From NCBI RefSeq assembly GCF_019668465.1, contig NZ_AP024828.1, positions 4,464,001-4,528,000 of the forward strand: DNA of 64,000 nt, read 5' to 3'. Source of the stretch: Mycobacterium senriense (GTDB lineage: Bacteria > Actinomycetota > Actinomycetes > Mycobacteriales > Mycobacteriaceae). Under the pieces are notes generated by a model. That model had not been told where the DNA came from. It saw only the letters and a program-made list of their open reading frames with translations, and searched no databases. Each line of letters opens with the position of its first letter. The stretch's first letter is position 1. Made by a program: the position numbers and the translations under genes. This document shows, piece after piece, positions 1-8,454 of the stretch.

Positions 1-2
1 TG

Positions 3-62
3 GACACGGCTACCGAGGGGCTGCGCAAGCGGGTGCTCGAAGTCGAGAAGCGCGGCAAGTAA
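3..62 (+). CDS. 3' end of an unidentified CDS (truncated by window)
   Basis: The window opens inside a reading frame ending DTATEGLRKRVLEVEKRGK before TAA at 60-62. Only 19 residues are visible. They are charged and helix-like and do not identify the protein. It runs in the same direction as the lipoprotein gene that follows. Confidence 0.4.
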   Translation, partial: DTATEGLRKRVLEVEKRGK

Positions 63-128
63 CATGACCGCGCCCGGGTGAAAATCGGGTCCTTCCCCAC
101 CGCGGGCGCGCGAGTCAGACTGTTATGC

Positions 129-734
129 ATGGAATCGACGCCGGGCACGCTTCACCAAATCGCGGCGATCATCGGTGCGCTGGCGATCACGCCGGGGCTG
201 GCCGGCTGCGGCGGCCAAGGTCATAGCCACCAGACCACACCGTCGACGCCGAAGATCACCACGCTCGGCCGCACGGCGCCCAACGCGCCCGCGGACGGGC
301 CGCTGACGATCAGCAGCCCGGCTTTCGCCGACGGTGCGCCGATTCCGGTGCAGTACACCTGCAAAGGCGCCGACATCGCGCCGCCGCTGGCCTGGTCGGC
401 GCCGCTGGGTGCGGCCCTCGTCGTCGCCGACCCCGACGCCGTCAACGGCCTGTACATCCACTGGGTCGTCGTGGGGATCGCCCCGGGCTCGGGCAGCACC
501 GCCGACGGTCAGACCCCGGCCGGGGCGACCACCCTGCCGAACACGGCGGGCCAGCCCGCGTACAAGGGGCCCTGTCCCCCGGCCGGATCCGGCATGCATC
601 ATTACCGGTTCACCCTCTACCAGCTGCCCAACGACTATCAACTGCCCGGCGGCCTGGCCGGTGTTCAGGCGGCGCAGACGATCGCCGGTGCTGCGACCGC
701 ACAGGCGCAGCTCACCGGAATGTTCGGCGGCTGA
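129..734 (+). CDS. PEBP/YbhB-family lipoprotein (LppC-like)
   Basis: A 201-residue phosphatidylethanolamine-binding-like (Raf kinase inhibitor-like) protein. The N-terminus is a lipoprotein signal with lipobox GLAGC, so it should be lipidated and anchored outside the membrane. After a Thr/Pro-rich linker comes the YbhB/YbcL core: [20 protein letters not shown], a VVADPDA stretch, IHWVVVGI, and a late [12 protein letters not shown] motif. These are typical ligand-pocket elements of the family. I chose the ATG at 129 because the upstream in-frame ATG at 78 would put an Arg-rich stretch ahead of the signal peptide. The relative M. tuberculosis LppC lies on the same side of aao, which suggests orthology but does not prove it. 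Its ligand is unknown. Confidence 0.85.
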   Translation: MESTPGTLHQIAAIIGALAITPGLAGCGGQGHSHQTTPSTPKITTLGRTAPNAPADGPLTISSPAFADGAPIPVQYTCKGADIAPPLAWSAPLGAALVVADPDAVNGLYIHWVVVGIAPGSGSTADGQTPAGATTLPNTAGQPAYKGPCPPAGSGMHHYRFTLYQLPNDYQLPGGLAGVQAAQTIAGAATAQAQLTGMFGG

Positions 735-751
735 ACGCGAGCGGGCCCGCC

Positions 752-1606
752 ATGCCAACACAACCGACGTTAGACCTAACGCAGGCAATACAATTCGCCC
801 AGCTCGTCAATGCGACCTACGGGACGCCGCCCGGCGACCTGACGAACAAGGCCGGTCAGGCCTTGAGCGCAGGCGGCGTCGACTACACCGTGGTCACCAC
901 GATCTACGCCAACGATCTGGCGACCGACATGAACCCGGCCCGCGCCCTCGACGAAGTGTCCATTGGGCTGATCTGCCAGGAGGACAAGACGGGCGACGTC
1001 GCGATCGCAATCCGCGGCACCGAGGGATGGCTGGAATGGATTCACGACGCCGACTTTCTCCAGGTGCCATGCCCGTTCCTGGCCGGCGCAGGCCACACAG
1101 AAGACGGCTTCACCGACATGTACGAGTCCCTGCGGACCGGAACCGCGCCGGGTTCGCCGACTGTGGTCGACGCGCTCGGGAAACTTACGTTCGCTCAACC
1201 CGTCGGCTCGGTGACAATCTGCGGGCACAGCCTGGGAGGGGCACTCGCGACACTGCTCGCCCTTGACGTAGCCGCGAACACAACGCTTACCAACCCCGCC
1301 GTTTACACCTACGGCAGCCCACGGACCGGCGATTCGCTGTTTGCGGCCACCTTCGACCAGGTAGTCAAAAACTCCTGGCGCGTGGCAAACCGGCTGGACA
1401 TCGTCCCCGCGCTGCCCCCGCCGCTCGACTACGAGCACGTGCTCAATCCGGTCGAGCTCAACCCGGTCCGGTTAGTGCCGTTTCCGCCCGAGGTCCTGGT
1501 CAAATACACGGTGTCATGCGAACATTCGCTCGCGACCTACCTGTATCTGTTGTCACTGCAATCCGGTGGCCCCGCACTTCCCCTGGAAGCCGCATGCAAA
1601 CCCTGA
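752..1606 (+). CDS. class 3 lipase-like alpha/beta hydrolase
   Basis: A 284-residue protein of the Lipase_3 fold. It has the nucleophile elbow GHSLGGAL at about residues 158-165, preceded by VAIAIRGTEGW (oxyanion-side motif of class 3 lipases) and followed by VYTYGSPRTGD and VANRLDIVPALPPP, which normally precede the catalytic Asp. A later His (YEHVL or CEHS) could complete the triad. No signal peptide is evident, so it is probably cytosolic or exported by another route. It starts 17 bases after the lipoprotein stop, so the two may be cotranscribed. It converges on the FAD oxidoreductase gene with only a 4-base gap. The substrate is probably an acylglycerol or other ester. Confidence 0.85.
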   Translation: MPTQPTLDLTQAIQFAQLVNATYGTPPGDLTNKAGQALSAGGVDYTVVTTIYANDLATDMNPARALDEVSIGLICQEDKTGDVAIAIRGTEGWLEWIHDADFLQVPCPFLAGAGHTEDGFTDMYESLRTGTAPGSPTVVDALGKLTFAQPVGSVTICGHSLGGALATLLALDVAANTTLTNPAVYTYGSPRTGDSLFAATFDQVVKNSWRVANRLDIVPALPPPLDYEHVLNPVELNPVRLVPFPPEVLVKYTVSCEHSLATYLYLLSLQSGGPALPLEAACKP

Positions 1607-1610
1607 CAAC

Positions 1611-3179
1611 TCAGGACGCGTCGTCGAGCACCTGATAGGCGGCGTTGTAACCCGGGGTGAAGGTGATGCCCGGTCCGCCGTGGCATCCGGCGCCGGCCAG
1701 GTACAGGCCCTCGATTCCGATGGGCATATCGAGGAAGCCCTTCGGGCCGGGCCGGTTGGGACCCATCAGGTCGGGGTGCAGCAGCCCGTGGCAGAAGTCG
1801 CCCGATGGCGCGCCGAACATGGTGTTCATGTGGTAAGGCGCGAACGTGATGTGGCGTATGACGATGTCCTTGAAGTTGGGTGCCAGGCGGGTGATCTTGT
1901 CGATAACCCGTTGCGCCATCTCGTTTTTGAGATGCCCATGCTGGTCGCGGCTGACCTCGATCGGGAACGCGTAGGCGAACGCGCTCGCCGCGTGCTTGCC
2001 GGGCGGCGCCATGCCGGGGTCGTGCACCGACGGGATCTGCATTCCCATCGACGGGTTGTCCGGAACGATCCCCCGCCGGCAGTTTTCCCAGTGCAGCTGC
2101 TGGGATTCGGGCGATCCGAAGATTCCGACCGACTGTTGCATTCCGTCGGCGTTGAGGAACTCATACGGCGGGGCGAATTCGGGCAGCCCATCCAGGGCGA
2201 AGTGGATCTGCACGAACGAGGCCCGGTGGTCGCGGCCGGAGACGCGTGAGACCAGCTGTACCGGAACGTGTTCGGGCGCAATCATTTCGGTGAGCGTGAT
2301 ATCCGGCGACAGGTTGGACACCACGATGGGCGCCGAGATCGTCGATCCGTCGCGCAGTCGCACACCGGTCACCTTGCCGTGGTCGACGAGGATCTCCTCG
2401 GCCTTGGTGCGAAACCGGATCTCGCCGCCGTGGGCGACGAAGAGCTCGCGCAGGTGTTCGGTGAGTGCGCCGATGCCGCCCTTCAGCTTCGTCATCATCG
2501 CGGTGCTGTCGTCGGGCACCGCCAAAGCAAAGGCCAAACAGGTCGCGCTGCCTGGTGTGTACGGGCCGCGGTAGGTCGAGTTGACGGCCAGGAATGCCAG
2601 CATTCCGCGCATGACCGCGTGCTTGTCTTTGTCGGGCAGGTAGCGGTCGATCACGTCCATGGCCGAGCCGAACAGCATCTCGTGAATCGCCCGGCGTTCG
2701 GCGTCGTCGGTCGCGCAGGCGTACATCTCATCGAGCGTCTTGGGCGGCCGGCGGACGTCGAACCGGCCCAGCGCCTTCGCCGGCCCCTGACTCCAGCCGA
2801 TCAATTCGGCCATGCCGGTGACCGCCTCGAGGCCGTGCCTCTCGCTCAGATGCGTCATCAGCCGCATCGGGTCGCGGTAGAAGATCATCGGCTCTTCCCC
2901 GTGTTCGCCGATATTGATGGACATCACGTCCGGCTCCACCGCCGGCAGCGTGTCCAACCCGAGGTCCTTGGTGAGCTGGCTGGCCATCGGGAACTGCACC
3001 GAACCGGCGATCTCGTACCGGAAACCGTCGATCAACTCGACGGTCGCGGCCATGCCGCCCGCGTAAGTGTTGGCCTCCAGGCAGGCAGTGCGCAGGCCCG
3101 CGCGTTGCAGGATCGCCGCGGCGGTCAGCCCGTTGTGCCCGGCGCCCACCACGATTGCGTCGTACTCGGTGTTGGTCAT
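1611..3179 (-). CDS. phytoene-desaturase-like FAD-dependent oxidoreductase
   Basis: A 522-residue flavoprotein. The N-terminal dinucleotide-binding motif is YDAIVVGAGHNGLTAA, and the conserved C-terminal signature GLYLAGAGCHGGPGITFTPG is the FAD-contacting end of the CrtI/phytoene-dehydrogenase-related family. Family members oxidise isoprenoid or other lipid substrates; in mycobacteria this subgroup is mostly uncharacterised. I chose the ATG at 3179 because GGAGGCGAGG lies just upstream and the Rossmann motif follows immediately. Divergent transcription from the TetR gene and a palindrome in the intergenic space suggest TetR control. The substrate is unknown. Confidence 0.85.
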   Translation of the reverse strand: MTNTEYDAIVVGAGHNGLTAAAILQRAGLRTACLEANTYAGGMAATVELIDGFRYEIAGSVQFPMASQLTKDLGLDTLPAVEPDVMSINIGEHGEEPMIFYRDPMRLMTHLSERHGLEAVTGMAELIGWSQGPAKALGRFDVRRPPKTLDEMYACATDDAERRAIHEMLFGSAMDVIDRYLPDKDKHAVMRGMLAFLAVNSTYRGPYTPGSATCLAFALAVPDDSTAMMTKLKGGIGALTEHLRELFVAHGGEIRFRTKAEEILVDHGKVTGVRLRDGSTISAPIVVSNLSPDITLTEMIAPEHVPVQLVSRVSGRDHRASFVQIHFALDGLPEFAPPYEFLNADGMQQSVGIFGSPESQQLHWENCRRGIVPDNPSMGMQIPSVHDPGMAPPGKHAASAFAYAFPIEVSRDQHGHLKNEMAQRVIDKITRLAPNFKDIVIRHITFAPYHMNTMFGAPSGDFCHGLLHPDLMGPNRPGPKGFLDMPIGIEGLYLAGAGCHGGPGITFTPGYNAAYQVLDDAS

Positions 3180-3222
3180 GATGTCGGCCCTCGCCTCCGT
3201 CGGGTGATCGCATTGCCCAGAA

Positions 3223-3240
3223 TATGTCAGTACTGACATA
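3223..3240. promoter_or_regulatory. perfect 18-bp palindrome, likely TetR operator
   Basis: TATGTCAGTACTGACATA is a perfect palindrome lying between the divergent FAD-oxidoreductase and TetR genes. A further TGTCAG half-site follows at about 3249. Dyads of this length between a TetR gene and its divergent neighbour are usually the operator for both promoters. The binding itself is inferred. Confidence 0.75.
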
Positions 3241-3292
3241 ATTGAAAGATGTCAGTCGTGACCCGTTCGCCTGGGATACGATCACCGCTGAG

Positions 3293-3892
3293 ATGACCGC
3301 CCCGGGCAACCGTCATGAACAACGACGACGATCGACGCATGAGGCACTTCGCCAAGCGGCGTTGAAGAGCTTTGCCCACAAGGGGTTTGCGAACGTCACC
3401 GTGACCGAGCTGGCCCGCGAGGCCGGTGTCACCGAACGCACCTTCTTCCGGCACTTCCCGACCAAGGAAGCAGTGCTCTTCCAGGACTACGAAACCCAGT
3501 TGGAGTGGCTGGCCGAAGCGCTCGCCCAGCGGCCGGCCTCGGAATCACTGTTCGACGCGGTGCTGGCCAGCGTCGCCGCATTCCCGCACGACCTCGAAGT
3601 GGTGCGCCAGGCCGCGACCGCCCGGGCCGAGCTGATCAGCGCCGAGCGGATCGCCGGTCACCTGCGGGTCGTGCAGTCGTCGTTTGCCCGCGTGCTCACC
3701 GACTTCGTCAGGGGACGCAATCCGGATCTGCCGAACATCGACCTGGCCGCCGAGGTCGCGGGTTCCACGATTGCCGCGGCTCTCGTTGCGGCAGTGGAGA
3801 ATTGGGGACGTAGAGGTTGTTCCGGCGACCTCGGCGCAGACGTGAGCGCGAGTTTGGATCTGGTGCGTTCCGGTCTGGCGTCGCTCGCCTGA
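3293..3892 (+). CDS. TetR family transcriptional regulator
   Basis: A 199-residue repressor. The N-terminal DNA-binding domain is clear: RRRSTHEALRQAALKSFAHKGFANVTVTELAREAGVTERTFFRHFPTKEAVLF holds the family helix-turn-helix and the diagnostic F-x-x-F-P-x-K turn. The C-terminal half is the variable ligand-binding/dimer region. I chose the ATG at 3293, which places the DNA-binding domain near the N-terminus; an in-frame ATG at 3242 is possible but lies almost against the palindrome. It is divergent from the phytoene-desaturase-like gene, which it probably regulates together with itself. The effector is unknown. Confidence 0.85.
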   Translation: MTAPGNRHEQRRRSTHEALRQAALKSFAHKGFANVTVTELAREAGVTERTFFRHFPTKEAVLFQDYETQLEWLAEALAQRPASESLFDAVLASVAAFPHDLEVVRQAATARAELISAERIAGHLRVVQSSFARVLTDFVRGRNPDLPNIDLAAEVAGSTIAAALVAAVENWGRRGCSGDLGADVSASLDLVRSGLASLA

Positions 3893-3921
3893 CGGTTCGA
3901 GCCCCCGGCGACGATCCGTCA

Positions 3922-4788
3922 TCAGTCGGTCGCGGCGTCCACGGCCGCCTCGATGAAGCGGCGCAGCACGGGTGCGTTGGCCCGCTTCAAAAACGCCAGT
4001 GAGACGGGAATGTCGGGGGCGCCCCGCAGCGCGACGAACCGCACGCCCGGGTGGATGTTGCGTCTGACGGCGACGTCGGGAATCACCCCGATGCCCCGGT
4101 CGGCGGCGACGGATTCGATCCATTCATCGAAGTTCGTTGTCTCGACCACGGTTTCGGGCCCCGCACCCGCGGGCCACGACCAGGGTCCGGTCGTGCCGCT
4201 GGCGGTGTTCACCACCAGCGGCCACCGTGGCACCTCGGCCCAGTCCAACTTCGCCCGCAACGCAAGGGGCGAATGAACGGAACACACCGCCACGCGTGGC
4301 TCGTCGAAAAGGTGCACGATCCGAACGGAGGTCGAGGTGACTTGCCCGCGCACCAGCGCAACGTCGACCCTCCCCTGCTGGACGGCCCCGAGCGCGTCGT
4401 CGGTGCGGATCAGGCTGACCCTGGTCTGCGCGGCCCGCTCGAATCGCGCGACGGTGTCCTGCGCCCACGGGTCGGGCAGCAGCCAGCTGAACCCGAGGCG
4501 AATGCTCGCCTGTTGCCGGACGGCGTCCACACCGCGGCCCAATTCGGCGAGGACGCGTTCGACGTGGTCGAGGAAGATGCGCCCGGCCTGGGTGGTCGCC
4601 ACGTGTCGCGAACTCCGGTCCAACAGCGTCGCTTCGAGCGCGTCCTCGAGCTGCTGGATGGTTCTGCTCAGCGCGGGCTGGGTGATGCTGAGTTCCTGGG
4701 CGGCCTGTGTGAACGATGCGAGGCGTGCCACCGCTTCGAATGCCCGCAGGTGGCGTAACTCGACTCGGCCGGCCTGCACCACGTCCAT
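3922..4788 (-). CDS. LysR family transcriptional regulator
   Basis: A 288-residue LysR-type regulator, the usual family length. The winged helix-turn-helix is at the N-terminus (LRHLRAFEAVARLASFTQAAQELSITQPALSRTIQQLEDALEATLLDRSSRHVATTQAG). The remainder is a two-lobed effector-binding domain containing VDVALVRG and DRGIGVIPDVAV. The reading frame stays open upstream, but the ATG at 4788 gives the normal N-terminus. It is divergent from the tautomerase/nitronate monooxygenase pair, which it likely controls in response to an aromatic or nitro compound. The effector is unknown. Confidence 0.85.
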   Translation of the reverse strand: MDVVQAGRVELRHLRAFEAVARLASFTQAAQELSITQPALSRTIQQLEDALEATLLDRSSRHVATTQAGRIFLDHVERVLAELGRGVDAVRQQASIRLGFSWLLPDPWAQDTVARFERAAQTRVSLIRTDDALGAVQQGRVDVALVRGQVTSTSVRIVHLFDEPRVAVCSVHSPLALRAKLDWAEVPRWPLVVNTASGTTGPWSWPAGAGPETVVETTNFDEWIESVAADRGIGVIPDVAVRRNIHPGVRFVALRGAPDIPVSLAFLKRANAPVLRRFIEAAVDAATD

Positions 4789-4803
4789 GCCTGATGAGCA
4801 TAG

Positions 4804-4821
4804 ATGCCCTACACAAGGCAT
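4804..4821. promoter_or_regulatory. inverted repeat ATGCC-N8-GGCAT, candidate LysR box
   Basis: An interrupted palindrome in the divergent space between the LysR gene (start 4788) and the tautomerase gene (start 4897). Short interrupted dyads near the regulator's own promoter are typical LysR recognition sites. It is only 15 bases from the LysR start codon, which fits autoregulation. The arms are short, so this is tentative. Confidence 0.45.
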
Positions 4822-4896
4822 TTCACGCGGGATTTCCGCGGACCTACCGTCGGTTGCAACGGATGCGCAATCCGCGCGTTCTTCGTAGGAGGAAAA

Positions 4897-5289
4897 ATGC
4901 CGCTGTTGTATGTCGACCTCGTCGAGGGCCGTTCGCCGTCGGAGGTTCGCGCGCTGCTGGACGCGATCCACGAGACGGTGGTTGAAGCGTTCGGTGTCCC
5001 GGAGCGGGATCGCTACCAGGTGGTGCACACCCACCCGGCACACGAGATCGTCACGCTGGATACCGGTCTCGGCATCGATCGTTCGTCTCGTCAGGTGGTC
5101 TTGCACGTGGTGAGCCGGCGACGTCCGCGCGAGCTCAAGCAGAAGTTCTATGAGTTGCTTGCGTCCCGTCTCGCGGACCGCTGCGGGCTCGACCCTGCCG
5201 ACCTGATCGTCTCGGTCACCGAAAATGACGACGAGGACTGGTCTTTCGGCCACGGTAGGGCGCAGTTCCTCACCGGTGAGCTCAAGTGA
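4897..5289 (+). CDS. tautomerase family protein (4-oxalocrotonate tautomerase-like)
   Basis: A 130-residue tautomerase-superfamily protein. Met is followed directly by Pro (MPLLYVDLVEGRS), and the processed N-terminal Pro is the catalytic general base of this superfamily. The sequence RSPSEVRALLDAIHETVVEAFGVPERDRYQVV and the later RPRELKQKFYELLASRLADRCGLDPADLIVSVTENDDEDWSFG fit the longer tautomerase type with two beta-alpha-beta units. AGGAGG lies 4-9 bases before the ATG, which decides the start. It overlaps the next gene by 4 bases, so translation is probably coupled. It likely isomerises an enol/keto acid in a degradation pathway under the divergent LysR regulator. Confidence 0.85.
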   Translation: MPLLYVDLVEGRSPSEVRALLDAIHETVVEAFGVPERDRYQVVHTHPAHEIVTLDTGLGIDRSSRQVVLHVVSRRRPRELKQKFYELLASRLADRCGLDPADLIVSVTENDDEDWSFGHGRAQFLTGELK

Positions 5290-6275
5290 GCGCGATTGGT
5301 TTGACGACGCGGCTCACCGAGCTGTTCGGCATCGAGCAGCCGGTCGTGCTCGCGCCGATGGCGCTGGCCTCAGGGGGCCGGCTCGCGGCGGCGGTGACGA
5401 AGGCGGGCGGTCTGGGCCTGATCGGCGGCGGCTACGCCGACGCCGATTGGCTGCAAACCGAGATCGACCGCGCCGACGGTGCCCGGGTCGGATATGGCTT
5501 CATCACCTGGAGCCTGGCCCGAAACCCGGGGGTGCTCGACCTGGCGCTGGAGCAGCGGCCGGCGGCCGTGATGTTGTCGTTCGGCGAGCTGCGACCTTTC
5601 GCCGACCGCGTTCACGCTGCCGGCGTCCCGCTGCTCGCGCAGGTGCAGACCCTCGATCAGGCAGGCCAGGCCTTGGACGCCGGGGCGGAAGTCATCGTGG
5701 CTCAGGGCGGCGAGGCCGGCGGCCATGGCATGAGCGTGCGGTCGACCTTCACCCTGGTGCCCGAGGTCGTCGATTTCGTGGCGGACCGCTCGCCCGACAC
5801 ATTGGTGGTGGCCGCGGGCGGCGTGAGCGATGGTCGCGGGTTGGCCGCCGCGCTGGCACTGGGTGCCGATGGCGTGGTCGTGGGAACCCGGTTCTGGGCG
5901 ACGCCGGAGGCGCTGGTCTCACCGCGCGCGCAGCAACGCGCTGTGGCAGCCGGCGGCGACGAGACGGTGCGCACCCGCGTCTATGACCTTGTGCGCCGCC
6001 TCGAATGGCCCGCCGGATACAACGCGCGGGCGCTGAGCAACGCCTTCCTGGACACCTGGCACGGCAACGAGGCCGGGCTGTCGGCACAACTGCCCGAAGC
6101 GATCAGCACCTACGAAAAAGCCGTCGGTGCAGAGGATTTCGACACCGCCGCCATACTGATCGGCGAGGGGGTGGGCCGCATACGCGAAGTCCGTCCGGCC
6201 GCCGACATCGTCGCCGACATGGTCGGCGACGCCAAGCGCATCCTGAATCGGTCCGGAGGATCCGCAGCTCAGTAA
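5286..6275 (+). CDS. nitronate monooxygenase (2-nitropropane dioxygenase family)
   Basis: A 329-residue FMN-dependent TIM-barrel enzyme. Family features are VVLAPMALASGGRLAAAVTKAGGLGLIG near the N-terminus, the phosphate-binding AQGGEAGGHG, and LVVAAGGVSDGRGLAAALALGADGVVVGTRF. It starts with GTG overlapping the tautomerase TGA (GTGA). Such enzymes oxidise alkyl nitronates with oxygen; some family members act on other CoA- or lipid-type substrates, so the exact reaction is uncertain. Its stop overlaps the 3' end of the convergent minus-strand gene by 7 bases. Confidence 0.85.
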   Translation: MSAIGLTTRLTELFGIEQPVVLAPMALASGGRLAAAVTKAGGLGLIGGGYADADWLQTEIDRADGARVGYGFITWSLARNPGVLDLALEQRPAAVMLSFGELRPFADRVHAAGVPLLAQVQTLDQAGQALDAGAEVIVAQGGEAGGHGMSVRSTFTLVPEVVDFVADRSPDTLVVAAGGVSDGRGLAAALALGADGVVVGTRFWATPEALVSPRAQQRAVAAGGDETVRTRVYDLVRRLEWPAGYNARALSNAFLDTWHGNEAGLSAQLPEAISTYEKAVGAEDFDTAAILIGEGVGRIREVRPAADIVADMVGDAKRILNRSGGSAAQ

Positions 6276-6982
6276 AGGGGCGACCAGTCCGAGGTGCGCA
6301 ACAGCCGGCTTTCCCATTGATCGCGGAACTTCAAAGCGTCGAACATGTAGCTGCCCGGCGCCCGGTGCTCGGGCGGGATCTCCTTGGTGAGCAGGTGGAC
6401 GAGCGCCGCGTAGTTGTTGGAGTCGTCAATCCGTTGCCAGAGCATCGCTTCTCGCCGACGATAACTCCCGTGCGCGACCTGAAAGCAGGCCTGAATATCA
6501 AGGATTCGCATCCGTTCCGGTGCCCGAGACAGCGGCCGGTAGTAGATCTCGTCCCAGGAGCGGATGTAGTCGTCGAGCGGCGCGTAGGGCCACCCGGTGT
6601 CTTCCATGAACAGTGCCAGGGGGTGAGTGGAGCCATCGGTGGGCACGGTCGCCAAGTCCACGGTCTGAAGCGGTGACCAGGAGACCGGCAGCAGGATTTT
6701 GCCGCTCACTTCGTGGCGCAGGTCGTCCAGCTCGCGCATCCAGGGCCGGAGGTCACCGCTCTGCGCGCGGCGGACAAGCTTCTCCCAGGCCGCGCCGTCG
6801 GCGATTCCGGTGATCGTGACCACGTTGTACGACAGCCCGGACCCGTGGGCGTGGTTGGTGTACCAGAGCAATCGCGCGTCGCCCTCCTTGGCCAAGGTCG
6901 GCATCCAGCCATCCCTGTAGGCGGCCTCGAAGTCGTCTTGGCGCGCACCGACCACTTTGTGGGTCTCGTGAAGGAACAGCAT
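6269..6982 (-). CDS. conserved hypothetical, two-repeat NIPSNAP/EthD-like barrel protein (paralogue A)
   Basis: A 237-residue protein of unknown function. It begins MLFLHETHKVVGARQDDFEAAYRDGWMP and has a second similar half around PLALFMEDTGWPYAPLDDYIRSWDEIYY. Both halves resemble the ferredoxin-like strand-helix pattern of dimeric alpha/beta-barrel (NIPSNAP/EthD-type) proteins; this is inference from pattern. The C-terminus RDQWESRLLRTSDWSPLY is nearly identical to the protein encoded at 8455-9153, so the two are paralogues. I chose the ATG at 6982 because GGGAG precedes it and the paralogue starts at the same point. It is the last gene of a three-gene minus-strand operon. Confidence 0.7.
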   Translation of the reverse strand: MLFLHETHKVVGARQDDFEAAYRDGWMPTLAKEGDARLLWYTNHAHGSGLSYNVVTITGIADGAAWEKLVRRAQSGDLRPWMRELDDLRHEVSGKILLPVSWSPLQTVDLATVPTDGSTHPLALFMEDTGWPYAPLDDYIRSWDEIYYRPLSRAPERMRILDIQACFQVAHGSYRRREAMLWQRIDDSNNYAALVHLLTKEIPPEHRAPGSYMFDALKFRDQWESRLLRTSDWSPLY

Positions 6983-6998
6983 TGGAACTCCCAGGGTT

Positions 6999-8444
6999 TC
7001 AGGCGTTCGTCGCAATCAGCGCGGCGAGCTCGCGGCGGTTGATTTTCCCGGTTGAGTTGTAGGGGATGTTGTCCACGATCGCCAGCCGCTCGGGCAGCTT
7101 GAAGTAAGCGATCAAGTCACGACAGTGCGCGCGCAGCTCCTCGAGAGTGACTGGGGCGCATACCACAACCGCGGCCCCCACCTGTTGGCCGAGCTCCTCG
7201 TCAGCGACGCCGATAACCGCGACATCGCGCACCGCCGCATGGGAACGCAGCGCCTCCTCGACTTCGGTCGGGCCGAACTTCTCTCCCCCGCGGTTGATGG
7301 TGTCGCTCAGCCGGCCACTGGGGAAGATGTATCCGTCGGAGTCCTGGCGAGCGAGATCGCCGGTGCGCAACCAGCCCGCGATGACGTTCTGGGTAGTGTT
7401 CACCCACAACTCGCCGACTGTTCCGATTGCGACGTCGCTTCCCGTGTCGGGATCCACGACGCGCACCTCGACTCCGGGGAGCGGTCGCCCGACGGAGCCC
7501 GCGCGAGCGGGATCTCGGTGATCGTCAGGCATCAGTGTCGTATACGCGCCGAGGGTCTCGGTCTGACCGAATACGTTGGCGAAGGCCACATGCGGAAGCG
7601 CGGTCATCGCCCTGCGCACCAAACTGACGGGCGCGGCGGCGGCCCCGTAGGCGATGGCCACCAGCGACGTCAAATCCGTTCCCGCGAAGTCGGGATGGTC
7701 GATGATGCGCTGCAGCATCGTCGGCACCATGAACGTGGTCGTCACGCGGTGCTGTGACACCAGCCGTAGCCACTCGCCGGCGTCAAATCGCTGCTGAACC
7801 ACCGAGGTATTGCCGGAGTACAAGCTGCCGAGGATGCCCAGCGCGCCCCCGACATGGAAGAACGGGACGCACATCATCCCCACCGACGGCTTGGCCTGCG
7901 CGCGAAATGGCGCCGCCATGCCTTTGATTCGTCTGGTGAGCTGCGCGCTGGTGATGCCGACGGCCTTGGGGAGTCCGGTTGTCCCGCTGGTGAAAAGGAT
8001 CAAGGCGTCCCGGTCGTCGACAGCGTCGACGGCTTCGTCGCCGGGCCCGACGGTGATCGCGGCGAGGTCCGCGACGGTCAACACCGTGGGTACGCCGGCT
8101 TCGCGGAGCCGGTCGGCGTAAGTCGCGCCCGCCACAGCCACGCCGGCGCAACCGGCGTTGTCGAGAAGCCTGCGTATCTCCGGCGGGGTCAGCGCGGGGT
8201 TCATCAGCGCGGCCGCGGCACCTATGCGCGCTGCTCCGAGCAAGGTCGCGATCGACAACAGGCTTCCGCCGTCGAGGACGGCGACACGCTGGCCGCCCCG
8301 CACCCCAGCGGCGGTCAGGCCGGCAGCGCACTGGCGGACCGTATGCGCCACTTCGCTGTAACTGATGGGCTGCCCATCGACGATCAGCGCGGTCCGGGCG
8401 GGATCGCTGGTTTCGGCGGTGTCAAGGATCGTCCCGATGTTCAT
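6999..8444 (-). CDS. AMP-dependent acyl-CoA synthetase/ligase
   Basis: A 481-residue member of the adenylate-forming (ANL) superfamily. Visible core motifs are the P-loop ILFTSGTTGLPKAV, GQTETLGAY, GELWVNTTQ, RTGDLARQDSDGYIFPSGRLSDTINRGGEKFGPTEVEEAL, and the C-terminal catalytic Lys motif NSTGKINRREL. It should activate a carboxylic acid as an acyl-adenylate and probably form its CoA thioester; the substrate cannot be read from sequence. The ATG at 8444 starts the canonical N-terminus (MNIGTILDTAETSDPARTALIVDG). It is sandwiched between two paralogous barrel-like proteins with gaps of 10 and 16 bases. Confidence 0.87.
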   Translation of the reverse strand: MNIGTILDTAETSDPARTALIVDGQPISYSEVAHTVRQCAAGLTAAGVRGGQRVAVLDGGSLLSIATLLGAARIGAAAALMNPALTPPEIRRLLDNAGCAGVAVAGATYADRLREAGVPTVLTVADLAAITVGPGDEAVDAVDDRDALILFTSGTTGLPKAVGITSAQLTRRIKGMAAPFRAQAKPSVGMMCVPFFHVGGALGILGSLYSGNTSVVQQRFDAGEWLRLVSQHRVTTTFMVPTMLQRIIDHPDFAGTDLTSLVAIAYGAAAAPVSLVRRAMTALPHVAFANVFGQTETLGAYTTLMPDDHRDPARAGSVGRPLPGVEVRVVDPDTGSDVAIGTVGELWVNTTQNVIAGWLRTGDLARQDSDGYIFPSGRLSDTINRGGEKFGPTEVEEALRSHAAVRDVAVIGVADEELGQQVGAAVVVCAPVTLEELRAHCRDLIAYFKLPERLAIVDNIPYNSTGKINRRELAALIATNA

Positions 8445-8454
8445 AGGTGCCTGT

